A stretch of 64,000 nucleotides of DNA from Jejuia sp040720935. GTDB lineage: Bacteria > Bacteroidota > Bacteroidia > Flavobacteriales > Flavobacteriaceae. The notes beneath the pieces are model-generated. The model did no database searches. It saw only the letters and a program-made list of their open reading frames with translations, and was not told where the DNA came from. The stretch covers positions 310,001-374,000 of the forward strand of contig NZ_JBFDAE010000001.1 of NCBI RefSeq assembly GCF_040720935.1, read 5' to 3'. Positions 36,917-45,523 of this stretch are shown here, one piece after another (within the stretch, counting starts at the first letter, position 1; each line of letters begins with the position of its first letter). A program made the translations under genes and the position numbers.

Positions 36917-37566
36917 ATAGTTTAAAAGCTGAAAATATTGAGTTTATCGATAATTACCTAAAAAATTCAGGAGTGCAATTTGTTGATGTTCGTTTAGAAA
37001 TGATAGATCATGTCGCTTCTGAAATTGAAGCAAAAATTAATGATGGCAATAAGAGTGGTTTTTATAATATTTTTAAAAATTATATGATTTTAAATAAGTC
37101 TAATCTTTTAAAAACCAACGCTAAATATTACCGAATTGTAGATAAAAAGATTTTTAGGCATTTTCTAAGAAAAGCATTGTCATTGCATGGCGTCTTTATA
37201 TCTGTAATTATAATTCTAAGTTGGTCTTTTTTGGAACGTATTTTAGACAAATCACAAATGGATTATTTTCTAAGTAATGCACCACTATGGATTATTATTT
37301 CATTTTCAGTAATTTATTTTGTTATTGTTTGGCGAAGAAAAAATCGTTATTCTGCTCTTGAAAGAATTGGGTTTTACATTATGATTCTTGGTCAGATTGT
37401 TAATTTTTCGCTTTACAAGAGAGACTTCTCTATTTTGAGTGATGCCAATAACTACTTGTTCATGAAATTATCTGTATCTGCATTAGTGTTCAGTTTAATT
37501 ATATTGACCTTTTCAGTTTTAGAATTCAAAAAAAGCTATCAACTTAAGTATGAAACTATCAATTAA
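36913..37566 (+). CDS. PadR-linked four-helix membrane protein
   Basis: 217 residues. The soluble N-terminal ~85 residues (FIDNYLKNSGVQFVDVRLEM) are followed by four membrane helices at about 90-107, 123-140, 150-168 and 182-204. I do not recognise a named family. The layout, a short cytoplasmic domain plus four helices translationally coupled to PadR, resembles the membrane partners that accompany PadR in many genomes. It could act as a sensor or partner of the regulator. Confidence 0.6.
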   Translation: MNSLKAENIEFIDNYLKNSGVQFVDVRLEMIDHVASEIEAKINDGNKSGFYNIFKNYMILNKSNLLKTNAKYYRIVDKKIFRHFLRKALSLHGVFISVIIILSWSFLERILDKSQMDYFLSNAPLWIIISFSVIYFVIVWRRKNRYSALERIGFYIMILGQIVNFSLYKRDFSILSDANNYLFMKLSVSALVFSLIILTFSVLEFKKSYQLKYETIN

Positions 37567-37659
37567 TTTCGTTCTTAATATTTAGAAGAAAAACCTGTAA
37601 CATTTATCATTACATTTATACTAATAATCAAAATTCACATTAATTTTTAAAAACAAAAC

Positions 37660-38061
37660 ATGAAAAACCTAGTACTAGCATTTGTATTATTATCTGCCAT
37701 TTCAATTCAAGCCCAAGACACTTCAGAATTTAAAACCGAAACCATTGAATTCATTCAATTAACAGGAGCTACCAAAGCTTTTGATGAAGCCATAAATCAG
37801 ATTGGTGCTATGGTTTCAGAAGAAAACAAAGAAGCTTACACTAAAGAAGCTAAAGCAACATTAACGGGATTGTATGCTAAAATGTCTGAACTTTACATGG
37901 CCGAATTTACTCGAGACGAAATTCAAGAATTGGTAAAATTCTATAAAACAGATTTAGGGAAGAAGTTAGCAGGAAAACAACTATCATTGGCTCAAAAAGG
38001 CATGATGATGGGACAAAGTTGGGGTATGGAAGTGCAGGGTATTGCACAGAAATATAATTAA
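37660..38061 (+). CDS. DUF2059 secreted protein
   Basis: 133 residues with a Sec signal peptide (MKNLVLAFVLLSAISIQAQ, cleavage likely after Ala18). The mature helical part contains YMAEFTRDEIQELVKFYKTDLGKKLAGKQ, the DUF2059 signature. The protein is periplasmic and of unknown function. It starts 93 nt after the PadR partner and its stop adjoins the DUF5687 start (TAAATG), so it is probably co-expressed with the exporter. Confidence 0.82.
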   Translation: MKNLVLAFVLLSAISIQAQDTSEFKTETIEFIQLTGATKAFDEAINQIGAMVSEENKEAYTKEAKATLTGLYAKMSELYMAEFTRDEIQELVKFYKTDLGKKLAGKQLSLAQKGMMMGQSWGMEVQGIAQKYN

Positions 38062-39540
38062 ATGATTAAGCATTTTTTAAGTTTAGAATGGAAATCGTTT
38101 TATAGATCTGCCAGTTTCGGTAAGAGTTTAGGGGTAAAACTATTAATGGTTTTTTTTGCACTATACTTAATAGTATCATTTTTGGCGGTAGGCGTAGCGT
38201 TATATCCAGGACTTAAAAAATTGTTTCCAGAACAAGACCCTTTAAATAGTGTAAACAACTATTTGTTTTACTGGATTTTGGGCGATTTAGTGTTTCGGTT
38301 TTTCTTTCAGAAATTACCAGTAATGAGTGTAAAGCCTTTATTGACTTTACCTATTAAAAGATCTAAGGTTGTCAATTTTGTTTTAGGGAAATCGGCATTG
38401 TCGTTTTTTAATTTTTTGCCATTATTTGCTATAGTGCCATTTGGAATTACACTTTTACTAAACGCCTATCCGTCAAGTTCTGTCTTAATCTGGATGCTTG
38501 CCCTAGGTATTACAACTTTAATCATCAACTATCTTAATTTTATAATTGAAAGTTTTTCAGCAGAAACAGAACTCTCTTTTTTGCCTGTTATTTTATTTAC
38601 CGGAGGTTTTTATGCGCTAGATTATTTTAATATCATATCCTTTACCAGTATTGTTGCAAGTGGGTATAATGCTATTTATAACAGTCCATATATTATTGTT
38701 GTTCCAATTTTAATTTTAGGTGTGCTTTATGTCGTCAATTTTAAACTGTTATTAAAAAAACTCTTTTTAGATAGCGGATTAAAAACAGCAGTTAAAGAGG
38801 TAAACGCTTCAAATTTAGAATGGACCAAAAACTTTGGAGATATAGCACCATTCATGCAATTGGATTTAAAATTGATGTGGCGTAATAAACGGACAAAATC
38901 ATCGGTATGGATGCTGGTAATTGGTTTGTTGTATGGTCTGTTTATTTATCCGCAGCCACAGTTTCGAGACATAGAATTCTTTTTTATTTTCATCGGTATT
39001 TTTTCAACAGGTATCTTTTTAATGAACTTTGGTCAATTCGTGCCAGCTTGGGATAGCAGTTATTATAAATTACTAATGACTCAAAATATCAAATACGAAC
39101 AATATTTAAAATCGAAATTTACATTAATGGCGCTAAGTGTTGCTGTTTTGTTTGTTTTGGGAATTCCATATGTGTATTTCGGGTGGAAAGTTTTATTCGC
39201 ACATTTTGCAGGTGCCATCTATAATATTGGTGTCAATACGCATGTTATTTTACTGGGAGGCTCTTACAATCGTAAAAAAATAAATTTAGATGAAAAAGCG
39301 GCATTTAATTATCAAGGCACAGGTGCTGTACAATGGCTTATCGGTATCCCTTTATTACTATTACCAATGCTAATTTTTGGTATTCTAAATTGGCTATTAA
39401 GTTTTGAAATTGCGTGTTTAGTCTTAATAGTAATGGGCGTTTTAGGCATTGTGTTTCATCAAAAAATAATGCGATTTATTACAGGCAAATACTTAGCCTC
39501 TAAATATAAAATGATTGCAGCTTTCGATCAAGAGAATTAA
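38062..39540 (+). CDS. DUF5687 ABC exporter membrane subunit
   Basis: 492 residues, polytopic with about twelve helices. FLSLEWKSFYRSASFGKSLGVK at the start and MQLDLKLMWRNKRTKSSVWML in the middle are coupling regions typical of DUF5687, the permease partner of a Bacteroidota ABC ATPase. The cognate ATPase gene follows after 12 nt. The transported substrate is unknown. Confidence 0.82.
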   Translation: MIKHFLSLEWKSFYRSASFGKSLGVKLLMVFFALYLIVSFLAVGVALYPGLKKLFPEQDPLNSVNNYLFYWILGDLVFRFFFQKLPVMSVKPLLTLPIKRSKVVNFVLGKSALSFFNFLPLFAIVPFGITLLLNAYPSSSVLIWMLALGITTLIINYLNFIIESFSAETELSFLPVILFTGGFYALDYFNIISFTSIVASGYNAIYNSPYIIVVPILILGVLYVVNFKLLLKKLFLDSGLKTAVKEVNASNLEWTKNFGDIAPFMQLDLKLMWRNKRTKSSVWMLVIGLLYGLFIYPQPQFRDIEFFFIFIGIFSTGIFLMNFGQFVPAWDSSYYKLLMTQNIKYEQYLKSKFTLMALSVAVLFVLGIPYVYFGWKVLFAHFAGAIYNIGVNTHVILLGGSYNRKKINLDEKAAFNYQGTGAVQWLIGIPLLLLPMLIFGILNWLLSFEIACLVLIVMGVLGIVFHQKIMRFITGKYLASKYKMIAAFDQEN

Positions 39541-39552
39541 TAGAATAACATC

Positions 39553-40248
39553 ATGATAACAACATCTAATTTATCAAAAAAATACAGCGAAAATCAAGTT
39601 TTATATATTGAAAATTTGGACATTCCAAAAGGACAAAGTTTTGGCTTGGTGGGAAATAATGGTGCAGGTAAAACGACATATTTCAGTTTATTATTGGATT
39701 TAATTCAACCTACAACAGGCCATATTATTTCAAACAATATTCAAGTGAACAAAAGTGAAGATTGGAAACCGTTCACATCTGCTTTTATAGACGAAAGCTT
39801 TTTAATTGGCTATTTAACACCCGAAGAATACTTCTATTTTATAGGCGAATTAAGAGGGCAAAATAAAGCCGATGTTGACAAACTCGTCTCTCAATTTGAA
39901 GACTTTTTTCATGGCGAAATTCTTGGGAAGAAAAAGTACTTACGCGATTTAAGTAAAGGTAACCAAAAGAAAGCAGGAATAGTAGCAGCACTTATTGGAA
40001 ATCCAGAAGTAGTAATTCTAGATGAGCCTTTCGCAAACTTAGACCCAACCACGCAAATTAGGTTAAAAAGTATAGTAAAGGATTTAGCTGAAAAACAAGG
40101 TGTTACGGTTTTAATTTCAAGTCATGATTTACAACACGTTACCGATGTTTGTGAACGTATTGTGGTGTTAGAAAAAGGAGAAGTGGTTAAAGATTTAATT
40201 ACCAATGAAGCGACTTTGAAGGAATTGGAGGTGCATTTTGCGAATTAA
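39553..40248 (+). CDS. ABC transporter ATP-binding protein
   Basis: 231 residues, one nucleotide-binding domain. Walker A GNNGAGKTT, an LSKGNQKKAG signature loop (a variant of LSGGQ), Walker B VVILDEPFANLDP and the SSHD switch His are all present. It pairs with the DUF5687 permease upstream. The LSKGNQKK form is common in exporters of the Bacitracin/Nod type. It ends the PadR-headed gene set. Confidence 0.92.
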   Translation: MITTSNLSKKYSENQVLYIENLDIPKGQSFGLVGNNGAGKTTYFSLLLDLIQPTTGHIISNNIQVNKSEDWKPFTSAFIDESFLIGYLTPEEYFYFIGELRGQNKADVDKLVSQFEDFFHGEILGKKKYLRDLSKGNQKKAGIVAALIGNPEVVILDEPFANLDPTTQIRLKSIVKDLAEKQGVTVLISSHDLQHVTDVCERIVVLEKGEVVKDLITNEATLKELEVHFAN

Positions 40249-40359
40249 TTAAATTTGAACTTTGTTAACGATTGATGAAATATTAAAATGATTTCATACT
40301 CCGTGAAACATTCTAAATATAGTGGAAAAACAATCCAATAAACCATATTAAAATAATTG

Positions 40360-40367
40360 TATCTTTG
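40360..40367 (+). promoter_or_regulatory. -7 promoter element directly before the PIN cassette
   Basis: TATCTTTG matches TAnnTTTG exactly. The GTG start at 40372 is only 4 nt after its G, so the message would be leaderless or nearly so. The sequence AGTGGAAAAA, which includes the GTG start, also occurs 50 nt upstream at 40321-40330. Confidence 0.5.
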
Positions 40368-40371
40368 AATA

Positions 40372-41151
40372 GTGGAAAAAATTGGAGACATAGAAATCCG
40401 AGTAGTAGGGAAATCAGGCAATCAAAGTTTAAGTCCTGACAACTATGATATTAAGCATATTGCAACAATTTTGCAAAATGTGGAGGACTTACTATACCCT
40501 AATAATAAGAAAGATAGACCAATCATTACTTATGATATTCAAGAAGGTTCGGTCAGACATTTGTTTAAAACAACTATTCAGACAGTAATCGGTTTTAGTG
40601 CTGTATTAGGGCAAATTAAAGCCAATGAATCTATAGATTTTTTAGAATTAAAAACAGGTAGAGCAATTGAGAATATTCAAAATTTATCACGTCAAAAAAA
40701 TTATGAATTTCAAATAAAAACTTCTCTCAAAGACGACTATGAATTAACAATAAATCCTTCAACTAAATATTTTAGAACAGAAAATATTTGGGCCGAGGCA
40801 GAATTCTACTTTTATGGTGTCTTAAAAGATGCTGGAGGAAAAAACAAAGCTAATATCCATTTAGATACAGAAGATTATGGGTATTTATCAATTGAAACTG
40901 GAGAAGAATTTTTAAAGGAGAGAGAAGAGAATTTATTGTATAAAAAATTTGGTGTTAGAGCGAGTGGAAAACAAAATATTGAAACTGGTGAAATTGATAC
41001 AAAGTCTCTTTCTTTATTAGAACTAATTGATTATCAGCCAAAATTCGATAGTGACTATCTAAATTCACTAATAAAAAAAGCCAAGAAAAGCTGGAATAAC
41101 ATTAATCCTGACGAGTGGTTATTAAATTTAAGAGGCGGATATGAAGCATAG
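40372..41151 (+). CDS. unrecognised 259-residue protein paired with a PIN nuclease
   Basis: I do not recognise this family. It is soluble, with no signal or membrane segment. The N-terminal ~60 residues look alpha/beta (IEIRVVGKSGNQSLSPDNYD), followed by SVRHLFKTTIQTVIGFSAVL, a probable helix, and a beta-rich centre. The C-terminus is helical and ends EWLLNLRGGYEA. The start is GTG at 40372, just after a promoter element. Its last 11 nt overlap the PIN gene. By position it is a candidate antitoxin or regulatory partner, but it is three times the size of a usual VapB and has no visible DNA-binding motif. Confidence 0.65.
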   Translation: MEKIGDIEIRVVGKSGNQSLSPDNYDIKHIATILQNVEDLLYPNNKKDRPIITYDIQEGSVRHLFKTTIQTVIGFSAVLGQIKANESIDFLELKTGRAIENIQNLSRQKNYEFQIKTSLKDDYELTINPSTKYFRTENIWAEAEFYFYGVLKDAGGKNKANIHLDTEDYGYLSIETGEEFLKEREENLLYKKFGVRASGKQNIETGEIDTKSLSLLELIDYQPKFDSDYLNSLIKKAKKSWNNINPDEWLLNLRGGYEA

Positions 41152-41623
41152 TGTTTTATTGGATACAAGCTTTTTTATTCGACTACTTAATGACGAAGAC
41201 CCACTTCACTCGAATGCTGTTGGTTATTTTAAATATTTCTTGGAAAATGAAATAGCGCTAAAAATTTCTACAATTAGCATTGCTGAATATTGTGTTCTTG
41301 GAGAACTCGAAGATTTACCTCTAAAAAATATCCAAATTGTTCCATTTAACTTAAAAGATGCTGAAAAGACAGGTAAATTTGCAAAAATTATTTTTACGGA
41401 AAACAAAATCAACGTGGAAAAACTATCACCGCGGGCGATAATTCCTAATGATTCAAAACTTTTTGCTCAATGTGATTTAGATAAAACTATTAGTCATTTC
41501 GTAACTTCCGATGTTCGTTCAAAAAATACTTTGGATTTATTAAAGAAAGGAACTAACCCAAAATTCGATATAATTAGTATTGATATTCCATATACAGAAA
41601 CATTCGGGATTTTAGATTTATAA
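41141..41623 (+). CDS. PIN-domain nuclease (VapC-like)
   Basis: 160 residues. It begins VLLDTSFFIRLLN, the first PIN strand. Candidate metal ligands are Asp8, Glu49 (ISIAEY), Asp104 (IPNDSKLFAQ) and Asp124 (FVTSDVR), in the order and spacing expected for an active PIN ribonuclease. VapC-type toxins cleave tRNA, rRNA or mRNA. The partner upstream overlaps by 11 nt, which implies coupled translation. It is somewhat longer than typical VapC (about 130-140) through a C-terminal extension after residue 128. Activity is inferred from the intact residues. Confidence 0.8.
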   Translation: MKHSVLLDTSFFIRLLNDEDPLHSNAVGYFKYFLENEIALKISTISIAEYCVLGELEDLPLKNIQIVPFNLKDAEKTGKFAKIIFTENKINVEKLSPRAIIPNDSKLFAQCDLDKTISHFVTSDVRSKNTLDLLKKGTNPKFDIISIDIPYTETFGILDL

Positions 41624-41824
41624 AAATACATATATTTCAACTTGGTTGAAATTAGAAGGGTTCAACCCCAAATATTTTTAAATTTCCACAGTAAACAAAA
41701 CATCAAAATCCCCAAAAGTCAATTCAAATTCTAGGTTAATCGAAAAAGATGCTTATTTTTACCTGCTTACATAATATATGTAGCACTTTGTAGTTAAATT
41801 GTTAGATAACCAAACATTCAGGTA

Positions 41825-44386
41825 TTGAAAGCATATTTTAAACCTATATCATTAATCATATTGGCTGTTATTGTTATAACAAGCTGTTCTCGTAAAAAAA
41901 ACAAGTTTGTAAGCAGAAATTTTCATGCTGTTACTGCGGAGTATAATGCGCTGTACAATGGCGATATCGCTTTAGAACAGGGAAAGAGTAGTCTTAATGC
42001 CAGTTATCAAGACGATTATTGGGACATTCTACCTATTGAGCGCATGCAAATAGACGAAGACGTTATTCTGCCTGGGCAGTCTAAAAACGAAAACTTTAGT
42101 CGCGCCGAAGAAAAAGCAGCAAAAGCCATTCAGAAGCACAGTATGAACATTGAGGGTAAAGAGTATAATCCGCAAATGGATGAAGCTTATTTACTGCTGG
42201 GAAAAGCACGCTATTTCGATCAGCGTTTTGTGCCAGCTTTAGAAGCATTTAATTATATTTTGTATAAATATGCTGCAAGTGATAAAATCAATCAGGCTAA
42301 AGTTTGGAGAGAGAAAACCAACATGCGTTTGGATAATGACGAATTGGCGATTAAAAACTTAAAACGCCTTTTAAAACAAGAAGATTTAGAGGGGCAAGAT
42401 TTAGCCGATGCTTCATCTACATTGGCGCAGGCATATCTCAATACAAAAATAATTGATACTGCAATTACACAATTGGAAATAGCATCGAATGCCACAAAAA
42501 ATAATGATGAACGTGGGCGTTATCGTTTTATTCAAGGGCAGTTATACAACAAACTAGGTTATAAGGACAGCGCAAATATTGCTTTTGATAAAGTGATAGA
42601 CTTAAACAGAAAAACACCTAGAATCTATATGATTAGTGCACATCTGGAAAAGGTAAAGAACTTCGATTACGAAAATGGCGATAAACTAGTTTTGGCCGAA
42701 TTATTGGAAGAACTAGAAACCAATAGGGAAAACAGACCGTTTTTAGATAAAATTTACCATCAAATTGGCGCACATCATTTAAAAAACGAATCTATTGAAA
42801 TAGGTATGCGCTACTTTAACAAATCATTGCGCACCAATTCAAGAGACGAGCAATTAAAGGCTAGAAACTATGAGATTTTAGGCGATTTAACATTTGACAA
42901 ACGCTTATATGCCGATGCAGGAGCATATTACGATAGTACGCTTAGTAATTTAAAATTAAATTCCAAACCTTACAGAACCATCAAGCGAAAGCGGGATAAT
43001 TTAGAAGATGTAATTTATTATGAAGGTGTTGCAAAAGTAGATGACAGTATTTTAAGATTTGTAAATCTATCAGATGCCGAAAAGCTATCTTATTTTGAAG
43101 CGTTTGTCAATAAACTGAAAGAAAAAGCCAAAGAAGAAAAAGAAAGGGCCGAAGCTGCAAAACGTAATACAGGTTTCGCCACCGTAAATAATAAAATCGG
43201 AACTAGAGCGGCAAATCAGGGTAAACCTGGCGCTCCCGGACAGGCAGCGGTTTTTTATTTTTACAACCCCACTACTGTTGCTTACGGAAAGAATGAATTT
43301 TTGAAAACATGGGGAGACAGACCTTTGGAAGATAACTGGAGATGGTCTAATAAAGCCATGTCAGAAGGAGCAAATACTGGTGCAACTGCCGATATTACTG
43401 CGAATGCTTCGGAAGACGAACTATTTGACCCTCAGTTTTATATTTCAAAAATTCCTTCGGAAGAAAAGGAAATTGATAGTATTTCTAAAGAGCGCAATTA
43501 CGCATACTACCAATTGGGGTTGATTTATAAGGAGAAGTTTAAAGAATACAATTTAGCAAAAACGAAGTTTCAAAATTTATTGGAAAGCAATCCAGAAGAA
43601 CGATTGATATTGCCTTCAAAATATAATCTTTACAAAATTTATGAGATTTTGGGTGAAAATGATGAAGCTTCAATTGCTAAGGATGAAATTATTTCGAAAT
43701 ATCCAGAAAGCAGATATGCAGCTATTTTGAGTAACCCAGACTCGGTATCTCTAAAAGATGAAAGCAGCCCAACTGCACTTTATGAAAAACTATATGAAGT
43801 TCATGTAAACCAGGACTATCAAAAGGTAATTGATAAAAGTGAAGCATATATTAAAGCTTTCGACGGAGAACCGATCGTGCCAAAATTTGAATTGTTAAAA
43901 GCTACAGCAACTGGCCGTTTATATGGTTTTGAAGATTATAAAAAAGCCATAAACTATATTGCAGTTACTTACGCTAATACTCCCGAAGGGCAACAGTCTC
44001 AGCGCATGGTAACGGAAATGCTCCCAAAACTGGAAAGCAAAGAATTTGTTGGCGATAGTATTTCAGATAATTTTAAGGTTGTGTTTAAATTTGCGAGTAA
44101 TAAGCCCGCTAAAATAGAGGCTTTTAAAACCACTCTAGATGATGTTTTAAAGCATGTAATCTATTATAGATTAAACAGTTCTGAGGATGTTTACGATACA
44201 AATACTACCTTTGTAGTAGTACATGGATTGAGTAATGCACAAATAGCAAAAACGTTTCATCAAATCTTATTGGATAAAGATGTTAAAAAAATAAAAGAAC
44301 CTTATTTTGTAGTGTCGTCTTCAAATTATCAAATACTTCAAATCCATAAAAATTTAGACACCTACTTAAACCTTAATAATAACTAA
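41825..44386 (+). CDS. sprE: SprE/PorW, type IX secretion and gliding lipoprotein
   Basis: 853 residues. Lipoprotein signal with Cys21 (IVITSC), then KNKFVSRNFHAVTAEYNALYNGDIAL, a signature of the PorW/SprE family. A long series of TPR-like helices follows (for example DEAYLLLGKARYFDQRFVPALEAFNYI). SprE is required for type IX secretion and gliding in Flavobacterium. The start is TTG 41825, directly ahead of the signal peptide. It is followed by bactofilin and the ATP synthase genes, an order I associate with Flavobacteriaceae. Confidence 0.88.
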   Translation: MKAYFKPISLIILAVIVITSCSRKKNKFVSRNFHAVTAEYNALYNGDIALEQGKSSLNASYQDDYWDILPIERMQIDEDVILPGQSKNENFSRAEEKAAKAIQKHSMNIEGKEYNPQMDEAYLLLGKARYFDQRFVPALEAFNYILYKYAASDKINQAKVWREKTNMRLDNDELAIKNLKRLLKQEDLEGQDLADASSTLAQAYLNTKIIDTAITQLEIASNATKNNDERGRYRFIQGQLYNKLGYKDSANIAFDKVIDLNRKTPRIYMISAHLEKVKNFDYENGDKLVLAELLEELETNRENRPFLDKIYHQIGAHHLKNESIEIGMRYFNKSLRTNSRDEQLKARNYEILGDLTFDKRLYADAGAYYDSTLSNLKLNSKPYRTIKRKRDNLEDVIYYEGVAKVDDSILRFVNLSDAEKLSYFEAFVNKLKEKAKEEKERAEAAKRNTGFATVNNKIGTRAANQGKPGAPGQAAVFYFYNPTTVAYGKNEFLKTWGDRPLEDNWRWSNKAMSEGANTGATADITANASEDELFDPQFYISKIPSEEKEIDSISKERNYAYYQLGLIYKEKFKEYNLAKTKFQNLLESNPEERLILPSKYNLYKIYEILGENDEASIAKDEIISKYPESRYAAILSNPDSVSLKDESSPTALYEKLYEVHVNQDYQKVIDKSEAYIKAFDGEPIVPKFELLKATATGRLYGFEDYKKAINYIAVTYANTPEGQQSQRMVTEMLPKLESKEFVGDSISDNFKVVFKFASNKPAKIEAFKTTLDDVLKHVIYYRLNSSEDVYDTNTTFVVVHGLSNAQIAKTFHQILLDKDVKKIKEPYFVVSSSNYQILQIHKNLDTYLNLNNN

Positions 44387-44397
44387 ATCAAGACGTT

Positions 44398-44832
44398 ATG
44401 TTTTCTGATACTAAAAAAGATAAACCAATGATTGAAAATACATCAAACCAAAACATTATAGCCCAAGGCACCAAAATTGTTGGAGACTTTAATAGTGAAG
44501 GCGATTTTAGAATAGATGGTGTTATAGAAGGCAATATAAAAACAACAGGAAAATTGGTTGTTGGAAAAGAAGGCTATATAAAAGGGACTTTACAAGGGAC
44601 AGACGCTTATTTTGAAGGTAAATTTTCTGGAAAACTCTCTTTATCTGGAACGCTAACCTTAAAATCTTCAGCATTTATAGAAGGAGAAGTTATTGTAGGT
44701 AAACTTGCCGTGGAGCCAGGAGCTACTTTTAATGTAACCTGTGTTATGAAAGGCACCGTAAAAGAAATGAACAATGGCGGACAGCAACAACAAACCCAAC
44801 AAAAAAAACCAGAAACCGGGAAAACAGCTTAA
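44398..44832 (+). CDS. bactofilin (polymer-forming cytoskeletal protein)
   Basis: 144 residues. A short N-terminal tail is followed by a right-handed beta-helix built from repeats such as GDFRIDGVIEGNIKTTGKLVVG and AFIEGEVIVGKLAVEPGA. A Gln/Lys-rich C-terminal tail (GGQQQQTQQKKPETGKTA) follows. Bactofilins polymerise without nucleotide and scaffold envelope machinery. The last 59 nt also encode, in another frame, the start of AtpZ. Confidence 0.9.
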   Translation: MFSDTKKDKPMIENTSNQNIIAQGTKIVGDFNSEGDFRIDGVIEGNIKTTGKLVVGKEGYIKGTLQGTDAYFEGKFSGKLSLSGTLTLKSSAFIEGEVIVGKLAVEPGATFNVTCVMKGTVKEMNNGGQQQQTQQKKPETGKTA

Positions 44833-45022
44833 AAACGTAGCTATCTTATCTGGTCTTGGAATTCAGATGGGTGTAATTATATACCTATTCGTTATCCTTG
44901 GAAAATGGCTGGATGGTAAATATAATGATGGAGATAAAGGCTTCATTATAATTATGACACTACTGGGTGTCGGACTTTCATTATACACAGTTGTAAAACA
45001 ACTCAATCGAATTAAATATTAA
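44774..45022 (+). CDS. AtpZ/AtpI-family F0 accessory protein
   Basis: 82 residues. A polar Asn/Lys-rich N-terminus is followed by two membrane helices (LSGLGIQMGVIIYLFVILGKWLD and GFIIIMTLLGVGLSLYTVV). This is the AtpZ layout, associated with c-ring assembly or Mg/Ca transport next to atp operons. The ATG at 44774 lies inside the bactofilin gene, overlapping by 59 nt, and both frames there encode low-complexity polar tails. The next gene begins directly after its stop (TAAATG). Confidence 0.85.
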   Translation: MADSNNKPNKKNQKPGKQLKNVAILSGLGIQMGVIIYLFVILGKWLDGKYNDGDKGFIIIMTLLGVGLSLYTVVKQLNRIKY

Positions 45023-45421
45023 ATGAGTAATCCTTTTTTAAATTTTTCACTAAAGGCAATTGTAATATTAACAGTTGTTTTTGGCGTTCATATTTTTGTC
45101 CTCAATAATTTAGATTCACCTCTTTTTGAAAATAGAATTGTGCTTTCCTATGTTGTTAATTTGATATTGGTCATAACTATTTTTGGTGCGCTTTACCTTT
45201 TGAAAAACAAATATGAAAGTCAATTAGGGTTTTTGTTTCTATTTGGAAGTGCTTTAAAATTTGCCGTATTTTTTATTGTTTTTTATCCATTTTATAAATT
45301 AGATGGAGCTATTTCTAAGCTAGAGTTTGCAGCTTTTTTTGTGCCTTATGTATCTGGCTTGATATTAGAAACAGTAAGCCTTAGCAAATGGTTAAATAGC
45401 ATGGGTAAAACCACTCCGTAA
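45023..45421 (+). CDS. DUF6168, AtpI-like membrane protein
   Basis: 132 residues with four hydrophobic helices (AIVILTVVFGVHIFVL, VVNLILVITIFGALYLL, LFLFGSALKFAVFFIVFYP, FVPYVSGLILETVSL). It sits between atpZ and atpB, where many bacteria have atpI. I match it to the Bacteroidota family DUF6168. Function is inferred only from position: assisting F0 assembly. Confidence 0.68.
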   Translation: MSNPFLNFSLKAIVILTVVFGVHIFVLNNLDSPLFENRIVLSYVVNLILVITIFGALYLLKNKYESQLGFLFLFGSALKFAVFFIVFYPFYKLDGAISKLEFAAFFVPYVSGLILETVSLSKWLNSMGKTTP

Positions 45422-45462
45422 TCAGCTAAAAAACATATCATGAAATAAAAAGCGAAATAATT

Positions 45463-45492
45463 TTTGTTTTTGATATAAAAACCTAACTTTGC
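45463..45492 (+). promoter_or_regulatory. promoter for the atpB operon
   Basis: -7 element TAACTTTGC at 45484-45492, an exact TAnnTTTGC match, with TTTG at 45463-45466 as the -33 element (17-nt spacer). The atpB ATG is 32 nt after the G of the -7 element. It separates atpZ/DUF6168 from the structural atp genes. Confidence 0.6.
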
Positions 45493-45523
45493 ACCGATTT
45501 TTAAGCCACTATTAATAAGTGAT

